Source: Muricea muricata (taxonomy: Eukaryota; Cnidaria; Anthozoa; Malacalcyonacea; Plexauridae). Taken from it: a stretch of 64,000 nucleotides of DNA. This document shows, piece by piece, positions 34,526-46,194 of the stretch (positions are counted from its first letter, which is position 1; the number at the start of each line of letters is the position of its first letter). Both the position numbers and the translations under genes were made by a program. The DNA lies in the NCBI GenBank assembly GCA_963855995.1, contig OY979720.1, positions 4,962,501 through 5,026,500 on the forward strand, read 5' to 3'. Below the pieces are notes generated by a model, which was not told the origin of the DNA, did no database searches, and saw only the letters and a list, made by a program, of their open reading frames with translations.

Positions 34526-37094
34526 ATATTCTGTCCACGGTAAGCCAGCGACTTTCAACGAACAAATTTAATTTTGAAGTTATAATCCAATTTTTGAACT
34601 TTGCTATTGATATAATATTTACTTAGCCTTAAAACCCCAAAGGTTACAGCAATGCATTGGTTGGGGGGGGGGCACATATTTTTTAAATTTGTTCCACAAT
34701 ATAGTGGTTAAATAGGTTTTTTGTGCTCTGCTTGCTGTTTGTGTGGTACTAGAAATTTGTAAGAATTTTTTGTCAATAAAACGTGTGTGGTCCAAGCACC
34801 GACAGTACAGTGCCTGGCTGGGTGAGATACTGAGGGTGGGTGAAATTTGATTAAAAATGCAATCGAAAATCCAAGACTTACCTGGGGGAGCATGCCTCCA
34901 GACCTCCCCCCCCCAGCCTCACTGATCCAGAATCGATCTACAGAGGAAATTTTTACCATCCAGAGAGGGAGGATCATCTAAAGAATGTGTTAAATATGCA
35001 TGGGATGTCTGGGAACGGGGGCATTGTTAATTTCCTTCTTCGGGGTGGACTTTTCTAGAACAACCAATTGAGCCATAGCTATGCCACTGTGCATGCAGAG
35101 TAAAAATCTGTTAAAAATATCCTGCCCCCAACAAAAAGTTTCACCCCTGCTAGTAGCTATCTTTTTTATATATTGTAAAATTCATGAATAATCAATTTGG
35201 TCATAATGATGCAATATTTAGGTCACACTTGTATACCACATTAAAGATCAGAAAAAGAGATGTTTTTGAAAGTTAACAAATGCTAATTGACAAGCAAGGA
35301 CATTTATCAAAGTTAACAATACTAATGATGTGCTGCAAGCTTGCTATTGTAAATCCTTATAAAGACTAGCTGCTCATATTTTAACTAGTACTTAAATAGC
35401 TCATTAATTAATAATTCATGTACAAAACGCAAAGGAAATCATAGCCGTGAGTCTTTATGTGTGATAAAACACACTTCAATTTTTCCAAAACTTTTGCCTC
35501 AAATTTCTCACCTATACAACATGTACATAAGTAAGTTGAAAATTCTTTCGCAAACAAACTGACAAGATGGGTGTAAAATGGATCTTTTTTTAAGCCATTT
35601 AAAACATTTGTGGTTCATGTTTAATGCACTCCTACTCATGTTTTAACTAGTACTTAGAAAAGATAATTAGAAAATCAAACAAATGAATGTTTTATGTGTA
35701 TACCAGTGCCATAAGGCCAGCTTATAATTCAGGGCATGTAGTATTCATATATTTCTCTTCTGCATTCTTAATTTCTTTTCAAAATCTATGCACATAAATA
35801 TGGGTAATAATTCCGTGTTCTCTATAAATCTTAATCCAAGCTCTAACCCAAACCCTAATCCTAACCAGCATTTTATTTGTTATGTTTTAACTTTGATGGA
35901 TTGAAGATTTGATTAGATTTAGAGCTTGGATTAAAATTTAATTTTGCATACTGAGAACACGAAATTATTACCCAAGTATATGAATATGCCCCCCCCCCTA
36001 ATTTTCGATGCAGGCTACACCACTCAGGTGTACGTTTATTTTTTGTGCTATGTGAAATTTATAATGCAAAGTGAGATTTGTATTGTTTGAATTTAAGCTG
36101 GCCCTGGCAGTTTCAAAAGAATACAATAATTGCTGGGCAGGCATTGCCCACAAAATTCTGAATAATTCACATATAGACATATATACTCCTTATTGCCTTT
36201 ATTGCAACAACAATGTGTAGATATAGTGGATATTTATGGATGCAAGTAATTTACTGTAACTTGAAAATAAATTTTTTTTTTGGGGGGGGGGTAAATGCAT
36301 GTCTTGTGTATTACATAAAAGTGGCAAAATGTATATGTTTATGTGGGTGTTTTTATATTTTATTAATTTTTTACGTCAATTATTGAGAGTTTTGTGTAAT
36401 GATTATCATTCATTGGGAGGGAGGGTATTTTTGTGACCCGTTATTTGCGTATCGTGATTCGTGATTTGCGAAAATACGGCAATTCCGTGAATCGTGATTA
36501 GTGAAAATTGAAAAAACTTCTTATTCGTGATTTTGAAAATTGAAAAAACCTTCGTGATTTCGTGACAAGAACCCCTCTTCATAAGATATCTCACAATATG
36601 CCAGGTTTAAAATGCTACAAATGCAGGAATACTTAAAACCTAACTGAATTTCATCGTTTTTGTGTTCCCAAATGGGATAGTTTGCCCCTCCTTAAATAGT
36701 CTATACTTGTATGACATATAGAAAACGATGTTCATTAAAAACGCCATAGAAGTGAAATATTTAATTAAGGAACTAACACTTTCAAGTTCAAATCCGAGAT
36801 GTTCCCGCTCAGTAGGCGTAGACCCGCAGTTTTCGCTCAAATTGCTATTTTATCTTTGCTTAGGGAAGCATCACATAACGATTTTGTCCACGAGAAACGT
36901 CATATGGACGTTTTTCTGCAGACCCCCCCCCCCCCCCACTACCCACAAAATTATATTTTGATATTTTGAAATTAAAGTTATTTTCAAAATGTTGTGACAC
37001 GCGGTGAAGCAATAATTCGCATCTGCTTATTGATATTTTCCTTTTGTTGTTTATAATTTATACTGATTGTTTCCAAGGATTTTGTCTCGTCAAA

Positions 37095-40000
37095 ATGAAT
37101 ACGTCCCCAGAACACAACAACTGGATTACAATCGGAGAAGTTATCAATTTAATTAAAAAGCCTGTCGCTTCGTACACCAGTCAAGTCGTGGGAAAATGGC
37201 ATGCCAAACTACTTGCCACATCATCGCCCAGAAAGTGCACGAATCCTGCAAATTGCAAAACGATAACTAAGGACCCTAAAAAGCTTTGCCTCAAGTGTAA
37301 AGGGTGGTACGATGAGCTTTGTAAATCGCATCAAAGTAAACCGCAAATGATCAACTGCGACCCATCAAGGTGGTCTTGTGATTCATGGGAGGTAGCCAAA
37401 TTCTTTATGCCTATCCTTGGGGATAACAAAGCAACTGTCAAAGACGCTGAATCAACCGATTTGGGATCCCTTTTGAACGTTCTAGAGAGGATGAAACGTT
37501 TGGTTTTCGCTCCAGACAGACGCGTAAATCTTAGTTACGTTAAAGATCTCCGTTCAAAAGTTAGAAACCGGTGGGCGCATGCAGCAAAGCAAGAATTTAC
37601 CCAGGCGGACCGTGATCAGGCATTTGATATTGCCATCGACTTTGTTGATGACCTCAATAAAGTTTATCCTTGTGCCCAAGTCGAAGAATGTTTTCAAAAT
37701 GTCCAGCTATTAAAAACTGAGGGACTAACCAACGTCGCAGAATCCGAGTTACGAGTTTTATTGAAATTATCTTCCGATGAGTTGCGTGCAGATATCCAAC
37801 AGATGAAAGAAGATATACAATGTTTAAAACGAGAGCAGAACTCCGATCGACACGCAATCGAGGAAAACGAGCGTAAGTTGAACGTTCTGGAAGACCTTGT
37901 TAAGAAATTGCGTCAGCAAAATAATTACATACCAAAAAGCTGCATACCCGACAAACCAGGAAAATTTGTTGGACGCGGCGAACAAGTAGAGCGGATTATA
38001 TCCTCCATCGTTAAAGACAAGTCTGGAATTGTCTCAATTATTGGGGGACCAGGGTTTGGAAAAAGCACTATTGCAGTCATAGTTTCCCATCGTTTAAAAG
38101 CTGAACATGACGTTGTCGTCATTTTCTCGTTGCTGTCCAATGCTTCAACTGTAGAAGAAGTTATTTTGCAACTCTGTCATGATTTTGGCATCGATCCTGG
38201 AAAAGATCCTGAATCATCATTGATGATGCGGGTAAAAAGGATTGAGAATAGAGTCCTCCTTGTCATGGATAACATTGAGCAACTGCTTAAGGATGGAGTA
38301 AAAACTCGGTTCGTTGAATTGATAGCAACGCTCCGCAAAAATTCAGACCAAAAACTGCAGCTTCTAACGACGACAAGAATCCAATTATCAAATAGTCACC
38401 AAACAATCGAGAAAATACGAGAGTTAGATGAAGAATTTGGTGTTAAACTATTAAAAACATATTGCAACGAAGACTGCGACAAAAAGGTAACAGACAGAGT
38501 AACAGGGCAGCTGTCTACTTTGGCAAAACTATGTGGCTACGTTCCTCTCGCCTTATGTCTCACAGGATCTCAAATACCAGATCTTGATGATCTTGACGAA
38601 ATGATCGAGTGGTTGAGAAATGCACCTATGGAAGCTTTGGAAAGCCCTGACGACTCCGACCAGTCTGTACGAAAGGCGATAGAATTCTCTTTTAAAATGT
38701 TGGATGATGAAGATAAGCAAGCGTTGGTTCGGCTTTCAGTTTTTGCTGGAAATTTCGAAAAAAAGTCCGCTCAGGAAGTTATTGAGAGAAAAAAGATGCT
38801 AACTCAACGTTTTTTAAAAAAGCTCGAAGCTCGTAGTCTAATACAGAGTAGCGTTGACAAGCGCTTCGTAATTCACCCGCTTATTCGGCGGTTTCTGGCG
38901 GATCATGACCAGTTCCAAGATGCAAAGCATAAAGCACAAAAATTTATGGTAAAGTATTTTCTGGAGGTGTGCCATTCGTTGACGATGGAATCGTATTCCA
39001 AAGATAAATTTACCCATGCCAGAAAATCTCTAAAGGATGACGTCCACAATGTCGGTGAAACTTTGAAAATGTGCAGTCATGATCAAACAACCGAGCGTAA
39101 TCCAATTATCGTTGACACTCTGGCAGGTAGTGATATTTACAGTTCTTCGTCCCGTTTCTTCTACAACTTTTGTTGGGATCTTCTTCCACAAAAGGTTTTA
39201 AGAGATTTTCATGAGACTTGTGCGACACTTGCTGAAAGTCGAAATGATGTGGGTATTGAGATCACATTCCAGTGTCTTGCAGCGGATCAAGAGGGGCGTG
39301 AATGTGGTTGGAAATCTACTCCTGAATTTATCAACAGAATGAAGAATATCAAGAAAGCGTTTGATGAAAATAAATTGGTGCTGAAAGACGACAGGACGTT
39401 ATTTCTCTATTGTTACTATTTTTGTGCCCGAAATTATAAAGCAGAAAACACGCAAAATTCTGACCTTCCAGAAAGTGATCTTCCAGAAGAATGCTTTGTC
39501 CCTTCGCCTGAAAGCAAAGAACGAAGTAACATCGAGAAAGTTGATGGCGATATATTGATTAGTATCGAGCGTGGAAATTTGTACAAGAATTATGCAAATA
39601 AAATATTCAAGAAAGATAAGAAAATTTACGAGCAATACATGGAACAGGCAGAAGAGTTTTACGACAAAGCTTTGAAATCAGCCAATGAGTTGTTGGGTGA
39701 CCACGAATCGACTTGTATTTGTCAAAAATTGTTGGGGGATTTATATCTTAATTGGCGGAAGAACGAAAAAGCACTGCACTTTTATTCAAAAGCCATAGAG
39801 CTACGCGAAAAGTTACAGCTGAATTCCAATGAACCGTTCGTCTTCTTGCTTAAGAACTGTGGATCTTGTCTTTTTTATCTTCGGCGCGACGAGGAATCAG
39901 AGGAAAAGTTACAAGAAGCTCGCAAGATAGCTGACCTTCTCGCTGACAAGAAAACGGCAGAACATTGTAGAGCAAAGGTGTATTGTGTGTTGGCAAGAAA

Positions 40001-40160
40001 TTACAGTAGCTGGAAACCTGATTGCCAAGAAGCCGCAAAATACGCCAAAGTGGCAATGGAGATGCGTGATTTCCTGAAAGAAGGGGAAATCGAATGTTTG
40101 GAAGACATCATTATAAGAGCTCAAGAAAACATGGCACGACAGGACGCACTACATCCTTAA
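37095..40160 (+). CDS. Intronless HEPN-NB-ARC-TPR STAND receptor (NLR-like), intact copy
   Basis: 1,021 codons without interruption. The first ATG in frame is at 37095, just after an AG (37077) with a pyrimidine tract that probably ends a 5'UTR intron. Residues ~5-190: DZIP3-like HEPN region with the RNase-type motif RNRWAH at 157-162 (R-x4-H), and a Cys cluster (C-x5-C-x10-C-x2-C-x7-C, residues ~48-76). Residues ~220-280: coiled coil. Then NB-ARC: P-loop GGPGFGKST at 317-325, Walker B LLVMDN at 388-393, TTTR at 425-428, GYVPLA at 481-486, winged-helix start LSVFAGNF, and IHPL at 593-596 in the place of the MHD motif. The C-terminal ~250 residues are TPR-like (LGDLYLNWRKNEKALHFYS near 880). 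STAND NTPases of this kind act as oligomerising sensors; HEPN suggests RNA cleavage as output. Ligand unknown. Confidence 0.88.
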   Translation: MNTSPEHNNWITIGEVINLIKKPVASYTSQVVGKWHAKLLATSSPRKCTNPANCKTITKDPKKLCLKCKGWYDELCKSHQSKPQMINCDPSRWSCDSWEVAKFFMPILGDNKATVKDAESTDLGSLLNVLERMKRLVFAPDRRVNLSYVKDLRSKVRNRWAHAAKQEFTQADRDQAFDIAIDFVDDLNKVYPCAQVEECFQNVQLLKTEGLTNVAESELRVLLKLSSDELRADIQQMKEDIQCLKREQNSDRHAIEENERKLNVLEDLVKKLRQQNNYIPKSCIPDKPGKFVGRGEQVERIISSIVKDKSGIVSIIGGPGFGKSTIAVIVSHRLKAEHDVVVIFSLLSNASTVEEVILQLCHDFGIDPGKDPESSLMMRVKRIENRVLLVMDNIEQLLKDGVKTRFVELIATLRKNSDQKLQLLTTTRIQLSNSHQTIEKIRELDEEFGVKLLKTYCNEDCDKKVTDRVTGQLSTLAKLCGYVPLALCLTGSQIPDLDDLDEMIEWLRNAPMEALESPDDSDQSVRKAIEFSFKMLDDEDKQALVRLSVFAGNFEKKSAQEVIERKKMLTQRFLKKLEARSLIQSSVDKRFVIHPLIRRFLADHDQFQDAKHKAQKFMVKYFLEVCHSLTMESYSKDKFTHARKSLKDDVHNVGETLKMCSHDQTTERNPIIVDTLAGSDIYSSSSRFFYNFCWDLLPQKVLRDFHETCATLAESRNDVGIEITFQCLAADQEGRECGWKSTPEFINRMKNIKKAFDENKLVLKDDRTLFLYCYYFCARNYKAENTQNSDLPESDLPEECFVPSPESKERSNIEKVDGDILISIERGNLYKNYANKIFKKDKKIYEQYMEQAEEFYDKALKSANELLGDHESTCICQKLLGDLYLNWRKNEKALHFYSKAIELREKLQLNSNEPFVFLLKNCGSCLFYLRRDEESEEKLQEARKIADLLADKKTAEHCRAKVYCVLARNYSSWKPDCQEAAKYAKVAMEMRDFLKEGEIECLEDIIIRAQENMARQDALHP

Positions 40161-40206
40161 CATCCAACGTTCTTCTACTTGACTATTTGCATTCAGATAT
40201 GATGCG

Positions 40207-40401
40207 TTGATGCGTGAGAGAGCAATGGAACGTATGCGCGAGAGAATGAGACAACGCGAGTTGGAACGTGAACGCGAACGTGAGAGAAAAGAGCTAGAAC
40301 GTTTGAGACTCACCGAAGGACGGCAGTTACGTGAAGGTCGCGAGCAGTTAGACCGTGTGCGATTGGAACGTAAGAGAATGAAAGACTGCGAAGTGTCCTA
40401 G
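40207..40401 (+). other. Arg/Glu-rich open stretch in the 3' flank of the receptor gene
   Basis: 63 codons from ATG 40210, almost entirely RERERER-type charged sequence. The paralogous stretch at 55660-55830 keeps the nucleotide similarity but is frameshifted and broken. It is probably low-complexity 3'UTR sequence, not a gene. Confidence 0.3.
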
Positions 40402-40563
40402 AGATTCGTACGTGAAAGAAAAATCTTCTACACGTGCTCCGGGATATTGGTCTACCACTGAAGGGGATTTTTCGTCTGGTTCCTTCTCTCCAACCGGTTT
40501 GGGTAGTTGCGGGTTTAGGTACATTATTGGATTTCTCAACGATATGTGAAGAACTACAATCAT

Positions 40564-40714
40564 TGGCGAAGCCGGCCCGACATTTGGTCATGCAAATGCA
40601 AATTTTTCCGTGTTTATGGACCGTATAAGGAATCAATTTCTAAAGAAATCAATAATGATTTAATGATTTAAATTTGCATAGCATGACCAAATTGTCGGGC
40701 TGGCTTCGCTACTG
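40564..40714. mobile_element. Foldback MITE shared by both duplication copies
   Basis: TGGCGAAGCCGGCCCGACAT pairs with GTCGGGCTGGCTTCGCTA, and GGTCATGC with GCATGACC. The same element is at 56041-56190 in copy 2, so it predates the duplication. Confidence 0.75.
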
Positions 40715-42070
40715 ATTAAAATGCAATATGATCTTTGGTGGGAAGGTGTGAAGGAACAGCGATTAATAGTAATAGTGGTTATAGGACAATAGTAGGATAT
40801 TATATGTAATTTTATAGATGAATATGTTAATTATAAAGCAAAAAAATCGAGCACAGAGGTTCTCAAAGTCAGTGAGAGATCGGACAAGTAAGAAAGATGT
40901 CCTTGAAGCGAGATATATAAACAGATATACAGAAACTTGGGACTTGGTATCGTCGCAAGAGACGACCCGATATTATACATAAAGACGTCAGAGTATTATT
41001 AAAACAAGTCTTAGAGCTTATTGTGGTGAGAAGTGATGGGCTTGAGATAAAGCTATGGTCGTTCACGACTGGTGTATTAGGTAACTTGCAGTGGGAACAC
41101 AACTGAAATCTCAAGGCTTGAGACGAACAAGTTGTTAAGTTTTTAGAAGTTACGTGAGGTATCCAGAGCTGGAGAGAGAAGACTCGGAAAACTCTGTTGA
41201 CTCGGGTTTGTTAGATTACTATAGGTATTTTTTTCTTTTGTAAATTATATGACAATTAATGCCATACATTGTTTTCACTGTCTCGGATATTTGGGGGACA
41301 GTAGCAGTAACACCCACGCTGATGAGTTAAATCGTCAGACTCGAAAATACAGAATTGAAACGGACTAATTAATATACATACTTTTTTGCACTTTTGGGGA
41401 TGAGTCTTCCCACTGCAAGAAGATTCTTTTTGTTCGCTTGCTTGATGTATTGCAGAGGCAGGGTGCTGAAAAAGTCTTCTTGAATTTTTAACAGATGACC
41501 TGGTTTTGCTGAAATACCTACTGTAATTTATTTATTACAGTATTAGGTATCTCTTGTCATTCCTGGTCAATCAAGGCGAAGACTAGAGACAGGTAGATAA
41601 GAAATACCGTAAAGTGTTCGTCATTGCGCGCATGTAGTAGTGCACCATTGTCGTCAATGCAGTCATGCAGTGAACTCCAAGTATAGTTCTCTGGTATAGT
41701 CGGGTTTAAATGTGCTGCCTACAGAGTTTCAACTTATTAATTATGCATGCCCCTTGCTTAGCCAGTGCGCTAAAAAGAGGCATTCTCCCTCTGAAAGTAC
41801 TCATCATGGCTATTAAAAATGGCCAGGGGGAGAAGGCCTGTCCTTGGGGCACTGCTAAGCTATTAGAAGCCGAAACTCTGTATGCTTTGTGGTACTGCAA
41901 CTTACAGCTAAATAGAGAAATGCACCCGAGCCAGACTCAACTGTGGAAGCCGTTCCAAGTGAAAACAATACGCCATCTAGACTTGAACAGGAGTTTTACG
42001 CTGTATTAAAAAATGGAGAAAACAAATAAATTACCTACAAGGTCAAATTATAAGTCAAAGAAACATAACT

Positions 42071-42745
42071 GTGTTAGAGAGAGAATCCCGTGTCCTACAG
42101 GAATGCATGAAAGAACTGGCATCAGTACAAGAGGTATTGGAAAACATTCAAAGTTCAACAGTGGAAAAAATGACTTTGTACGGAAAGTTCGAGATGAGTC
42201 GAGAAGCCAATCAAATTCTCCAACAAGTAGGACAAGCTGTCCGTGAGCTAAGAGGGAAAGAAGATGAAGACAGACAGTCTGTATGTTCTACACGAAGCCA
42301 TCGAAGTAGAAACTCGCATAAAACAAAAGGAAGCAAATCATCACATTCGTCCTCAGCCAGCACGAGCTCGTCTGCGCGGTTCAGAAGACTAAACTTAAAA
42401 GAAGAAATTGCTACCTTGTGGGTCAAGTTGAACTTGGCGGATGAAAGGGAACAATTAGATAAGGCAAACAGACTTGCACTTAGCGAAGTAGAGAGACGGA
42501 AATCAGAAATCGAAAGGGAACAGCAGCGACTAATGAAGGAAATCGAAGTCTCAAAGGAAAGGTTCAAACTTAGGGAGCAGCTAGCAGAGAAGGAGGCGAG
42601 AGTTGCGGCACGTGCACGATTCGAGAATGAAGGCATGTCAGTGATACTCGATGATGGAGATCAAAGCAATGCAACACGAGAACATATCGAAAGGTTTCTT
42701 CAGTCACAAGCAGAATTATCAGATCCCCCAACAAAAAAAAAATGA
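42071..42745 (+). pseudogene. Bel/Pao gag, N-terminal coiled-coil part
   Basis: 224 open codons without an ATG at the start (a GTG codon opens the frame), ended by TGA. Predicted long charged coiled coil with a Ser-rich linker (SHSSSASTSSSARF), as in many Bel/Pao gag N-termini. Continuity with the next ORF is lost by a stop and frame change. Confidence 0.6.
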
Positions 42746-42957
42746 CGAACACACCTCACAAGTCGTACGGAAAATTCCTGAAATCCATCAAAACCCCTCT
42801 ACTACCCAACCAATCTGCTTGGAACCCCAACTGTACCCATCTACGCCTGCCTATATCCCTAACACGCCCACCGTACCACACCTCGAAAATGTACCTTCTA
42901 CGAATATCAAAGATGGCCTACCCTGTATCCCAACCGGTACAGCAAACCCCGACTTAA

Positions 42958-44538
42958 GTGCAAATTCAGCTGTCGACAATTGCCAAGTTATTGGGAATCC
43001 AAGACCAGAATCGATTACCTTTACCGGAACCAGGAGTATTCAGTGGTGATCCTTTGAAATACACGATATGGGTAAAGGCGTTCGAGACCCTGATAGAGAG
43101 TAGAGCAATCAAGCCGAGAGAACGATTGCACTTTTTTGGGAAATACGTAAGTGGCGAAGCTAAGGAAGTGTTGAACGGCTTTATGCTCTTAGACGGTGAA
43201 GACGCGTACCAGAAGGCAAAGGAAATGCTGGCAAAACGATTTGGAGATCCGTTTACGATCGCGACGGCGTTTCGAAAGAAACTCGACGAATGGAAACAAA
43301 TCGTGCCGAACGATGCAATTGGCTTACGAAAATACGCAGATTTCCTCGTTCAGTGTGCAACAGCAATGAAGAAGGTTAGTGGCCTAAACGTCCTCAACGA
43401 CATACAAGAGAACCATAAAATGGTATCCAAACTTCCCAAATGGTTATCAACAAGATGGGCAAGAGTTGTGTACAAATCTAAGGAAGAGAAGAAAGGTTTT
43501 CCCGCCTTTTCGGAGTTCGTTGACTTCCTCGTGACCGAGTCAAACATTGCGTGCGATCCAGTTAATGTGAAATTTAACAGGAATAACGAAAAGAACAAAC
43601 GATCAAGGGACACCCGAAAACCAGATCCTCCTCATCCGAAATACATGTCCAGACCGTCACCCGGCGGCCTAAGAACCTTCGCGACAAAATCGGAAAACAA
43701 CAACCCCGAAAAACCTGCGACGAATTCCTGTCAATTGTGCAAGGCGAACCACCATCTAGATGCCTGCGAACGGTTTCGTGAAGTGGGTATCAAGGAAGGA
43801 AAGAAGTTCACACGAGACAAGCGACTTTGCTTTAGTTGCCTTGAGCAAGGTCACCTGTCGAAGCAATGCAAGAAACGAAGAAAATGCCACACCTGCGGAA
43901 AGCTACACCCTACCTCACTACATGGTGATCTTAAGGAGAACGCAAACGACGAAAATGCCAATAACCCATCTTGTGAAGAAACTGCTAATTCCACAACCGT
44001 CAACTGCACCAAGGCGTGCTTCATGAACGATGGAAGCCAAATGCGAACCAGCTCCATGATAGTCCCGGTCTGGGTATACCACAGCGATCCTGAAAACAAG
44101 AACCTTACCTACGCCCTGCTGGATGACCAGTCAGATACAACCTTCGTCACCCAGAAAACTTTAAATAGTCTTAACGTCAGCGGCCCAGAAACAACGTTAT
44201 CATTGTCAACTATGCACGCAGACAGACAAGCGATAGAAAGCACCAAAATCAAGGGACTTGTGGTTTGCGATTACAACTATAACGTGTCTATCCCTCTACA
44301 CGTGAGCTTTTCCTGTTCGGTCATACCAGCTAAAAGAACACAGATTCCATGTCCCGAAATGGTAACCCAATGGCCACATCTGACACCCATTGCGACGAGC
44401 CTGGCACCTTACCATCACGACATCGAGGTGGGACTTCTTATCTGTTCAAAAAGCTATTATGCCACGAGAGATCGTCGCAGGTCGAGACAACGAACCATAC
44501 GCGTAGAAAACAGAACTTGGTTGGGGCGTCATCGGTAA
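42958..44538 (+). pseudogene. Bel/Pao gag (DUF1759-like) with zinc knuckles and aspartic protease
   Basis: 526 open codons. First ~180 residues resemble the DUF1759 capsid-like region (PEPGVFSGDPLKY, RLHFFGKYVSGEA). Two zinc knuckles follow: CQLCKANHHLDAC and the canonical CFSCLEQGHLSKQC (C-x2-C-x4-H-x4-C). Then a DUF1758-type aspartic protease core with ALLDDQSDTTFV. The frame ends in a stop at 44536-44538, just before the reverse transcriptase part. Confidence 0.8.
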
Positions 44539-44559
44539 CGTCTCAAGGTTCAGACGAGA

Positions 44560-45320
44560 TATCGAGGAAAACGAACGGGAACCCGCACATGTTACACATC
44601 GAACAGTCACGCGCTGATGTGTTTGATTCGAATACGTGCTACTTCACCTTCAGGACAACTGCGAAGGAGCTGATAAACCCGGTCCAAGTGAGGCAAATGA
44701 TGGAATCGGACTTCTCGGAGAGAAAATCCGCCGAACAGCCAATGTCCCTCGACGACAAGAAGTTCATACAGAAAATGAAGCAAGGAATCCGTCAAGGAAA
44801 TGATGGTCACTACGAAATGCCCCTGCCGTTTCGTGACGAAGAACCGAGGATGTCCAACAACAGGTCTCTTGCGATGCATCGACTTGCAAAGCTTAAAACT
44901 CGGCTAGAAAATGACGAACAGTACCGCAATGACTACGTTGCCTTCATGAACGACCTAATGGAAAAGAAATACGCCGAGAGAGTCCCTGAACAACAACTTC
45001 CAACTAGCAACAGCAGAATTTGGTACATCCCACATCACAGAGTATATCATCCCAAAAAACCCACGAAGATGCGCGTAGTGTTTGACTGTAGTGCTCAGTA
45101 CAAAGGCGAGTCACTTAATAGTTATCTACTTCAAGGTCCCGACCTAACCAACCAACTCCTAGGGGTGCTTTGTAGGTTCAGGCAAAACCCCCTTGCCTTC
45201 ATGTGCGATGTGGAATCAATGTTCCACCAGTTTAAAGTGCTTACGGCTCATCGAGATTTCCTGAGATTTCTTTGGTGGGAGAACGGAGACACCACCAACC
45301 TCCGTCTGAATTTAGAATGA
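44560..45320 (+). pseudogene. Bel/Pao reverse transcriptase, N-terminal part
   Basis: Open frame with KMRVVFDCSAQYKGESLN (finger/palm start) and the first catalytic Asp in CDVESMFHQFKV. It stops at 45318-45320. The second catalytic box, DLYVDDGLI, is readable only after a frame change at about 45428-45454, so the enzyme is split. Confidence 0.8.
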
Positions 45321-45419
45321 CAGTACACCTTTTCGGCGCTGGTTCTTCTCCCGGGTGTGCGAACTACGGACTAAAGCAGATTGCGGACGACCACGAAGAA
45401 GAATTTGGTGCCGAGCTTC

Positions 45420-46155
45420 GTGAGGGACGACCTTTATGTCGATGACGGCTTAATTAAGGTCAGTCAATTCAGTTTCAGAGGCAGTTTCGCTGATTAAGGG
45501 AACCAAGGATATATGCGCACGAGGTAGATTACGACTACATAAGTTCGTATCGAATTCAAGAGAAGTGATGGAGAGTATTCCACCCAACGAAAGAGCCTCT
45601 GGAATAAAGAACCTAGATACGCGCAAGGACAATCTACCGGTAGAACGAGCCCCTGGCGTCGAATGGTGCGTAGAATCCGACACCTTCCAGCTTCGAGTCA
45701 TCCTACAGAACAAACCCCCCACCCGACGCGGAATTTTATCCATCGTTAGTTCCATATACGACCCAATAGGATTCGTAGCCCCTCTCCTTCTACGAGGAAA
45801 GCAAATCCTACAAGAATTATGCCGCGAAGGAGTAGATTGGGATGACCCAGTCCCTAACGAAGTGCGAACGCGTTGGGAGATGTAGCGTAGCGATCTTATC
45901 CTACTAAACGACTTCGGCGTCCAAAGATGCTTTCGACCCAACAACTTTGAAGTATTGAAATCGATCGAACTGCACCATTTCTTGGATGCCAGCACATCAG
46001 GGTATGGACAATGCTTGTATCTGCGACTTGTTAACGAAAGAGACGAAGTCCATTGCTCGTTCGTAATGGGAAAGGCTCGCGTTTCCCCACTGAAGAGTGT
46101 TACAATCCCACGCCTCGAATTAACGGCGGCACTAGTCTCGGTTAGAGTGAGTTAG
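45420..46155 (+). pseudogene. Bel/Pao RT thumb and RNase H remnants
   Basis: Fragments: YVDD box region (about 45434), then ILSIVSSIYDPIGFVAPL typical of Pao RT connection, then HHFLDASTSGYGQCLYLR, the RNase H-like start. In-frame stops at about 45883 and 46153 interrupt it. Confidence 0.7.
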
Positions 46156-46194
46156 AAAGGTGAGATCCCTTGCCACCCAAGCAACAGCTAACGA

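Larger units (their letters stand above)
31970..35285. other. Non-coding interval specific to duplication copy 1
   Basis: Contains a minisatellite (32640-33240), a possible LINE-tail-like stretch at 33630-33800, a small GGCGGAGT hairpin near 34190-34215 and a dispersed repeat (34220-34525). The remaining open stretches have no protein family support. Confidence 0.5.
30500..41935. repeat. Segmental duplication, copy 1
   Basis: Collinear similarity with 48255-57325 in three blocks: A 30500-31970 with 48255-50075; B 35285-36960 with 50655-51930; C 36945-41935 with 52405-57325. Block C contains the HEPN-NB-ARC-TPR gene and about 1.8 kb of 3' flank. Between A and B, copy 1 holds an extra ~3.3 kb (minisatellite and dispersed repeats) where copy 2 has about 0.6 kb. 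Boundaries are by eye. Confidence 0.85.

Noticed and set aside
36926-36941. Long C-runs (also 31448-31464, 59199-59211) as functional G-quadruplex sites
   Set aside because: Homopolymer runs of this kind are common in introns here and prone to sequencing error; no evidence of function.
40207-40401. Arg/Glu-rich ORF after the receptor as an accessory gene
   Set aside because: The paralogous stretch in copy 2 is frameshifted, so the coding frame is not conserved.
41519-41546. CTGTAATTTATTTATTACAG palindrome as a terminator or regulatory hairpin
   Set aside because: Present in both copies simply by duplication; an AT palindrome of this size has no supported role in an animal genome.
41706-42009. 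Conserved open stretch in both duplication copies (about 41740-41895 and 57119-57307)
   Set aside because: Conservation follows from the duplication itself; both strands are open and no family is recognised, so it was not called a gene.
42211-42636. Minus-strand ORF of 141 codons opposite Bel/Pao gag
   Set aside because: Antisense shadow of a low-complexity coiled-coil frame, no family match.
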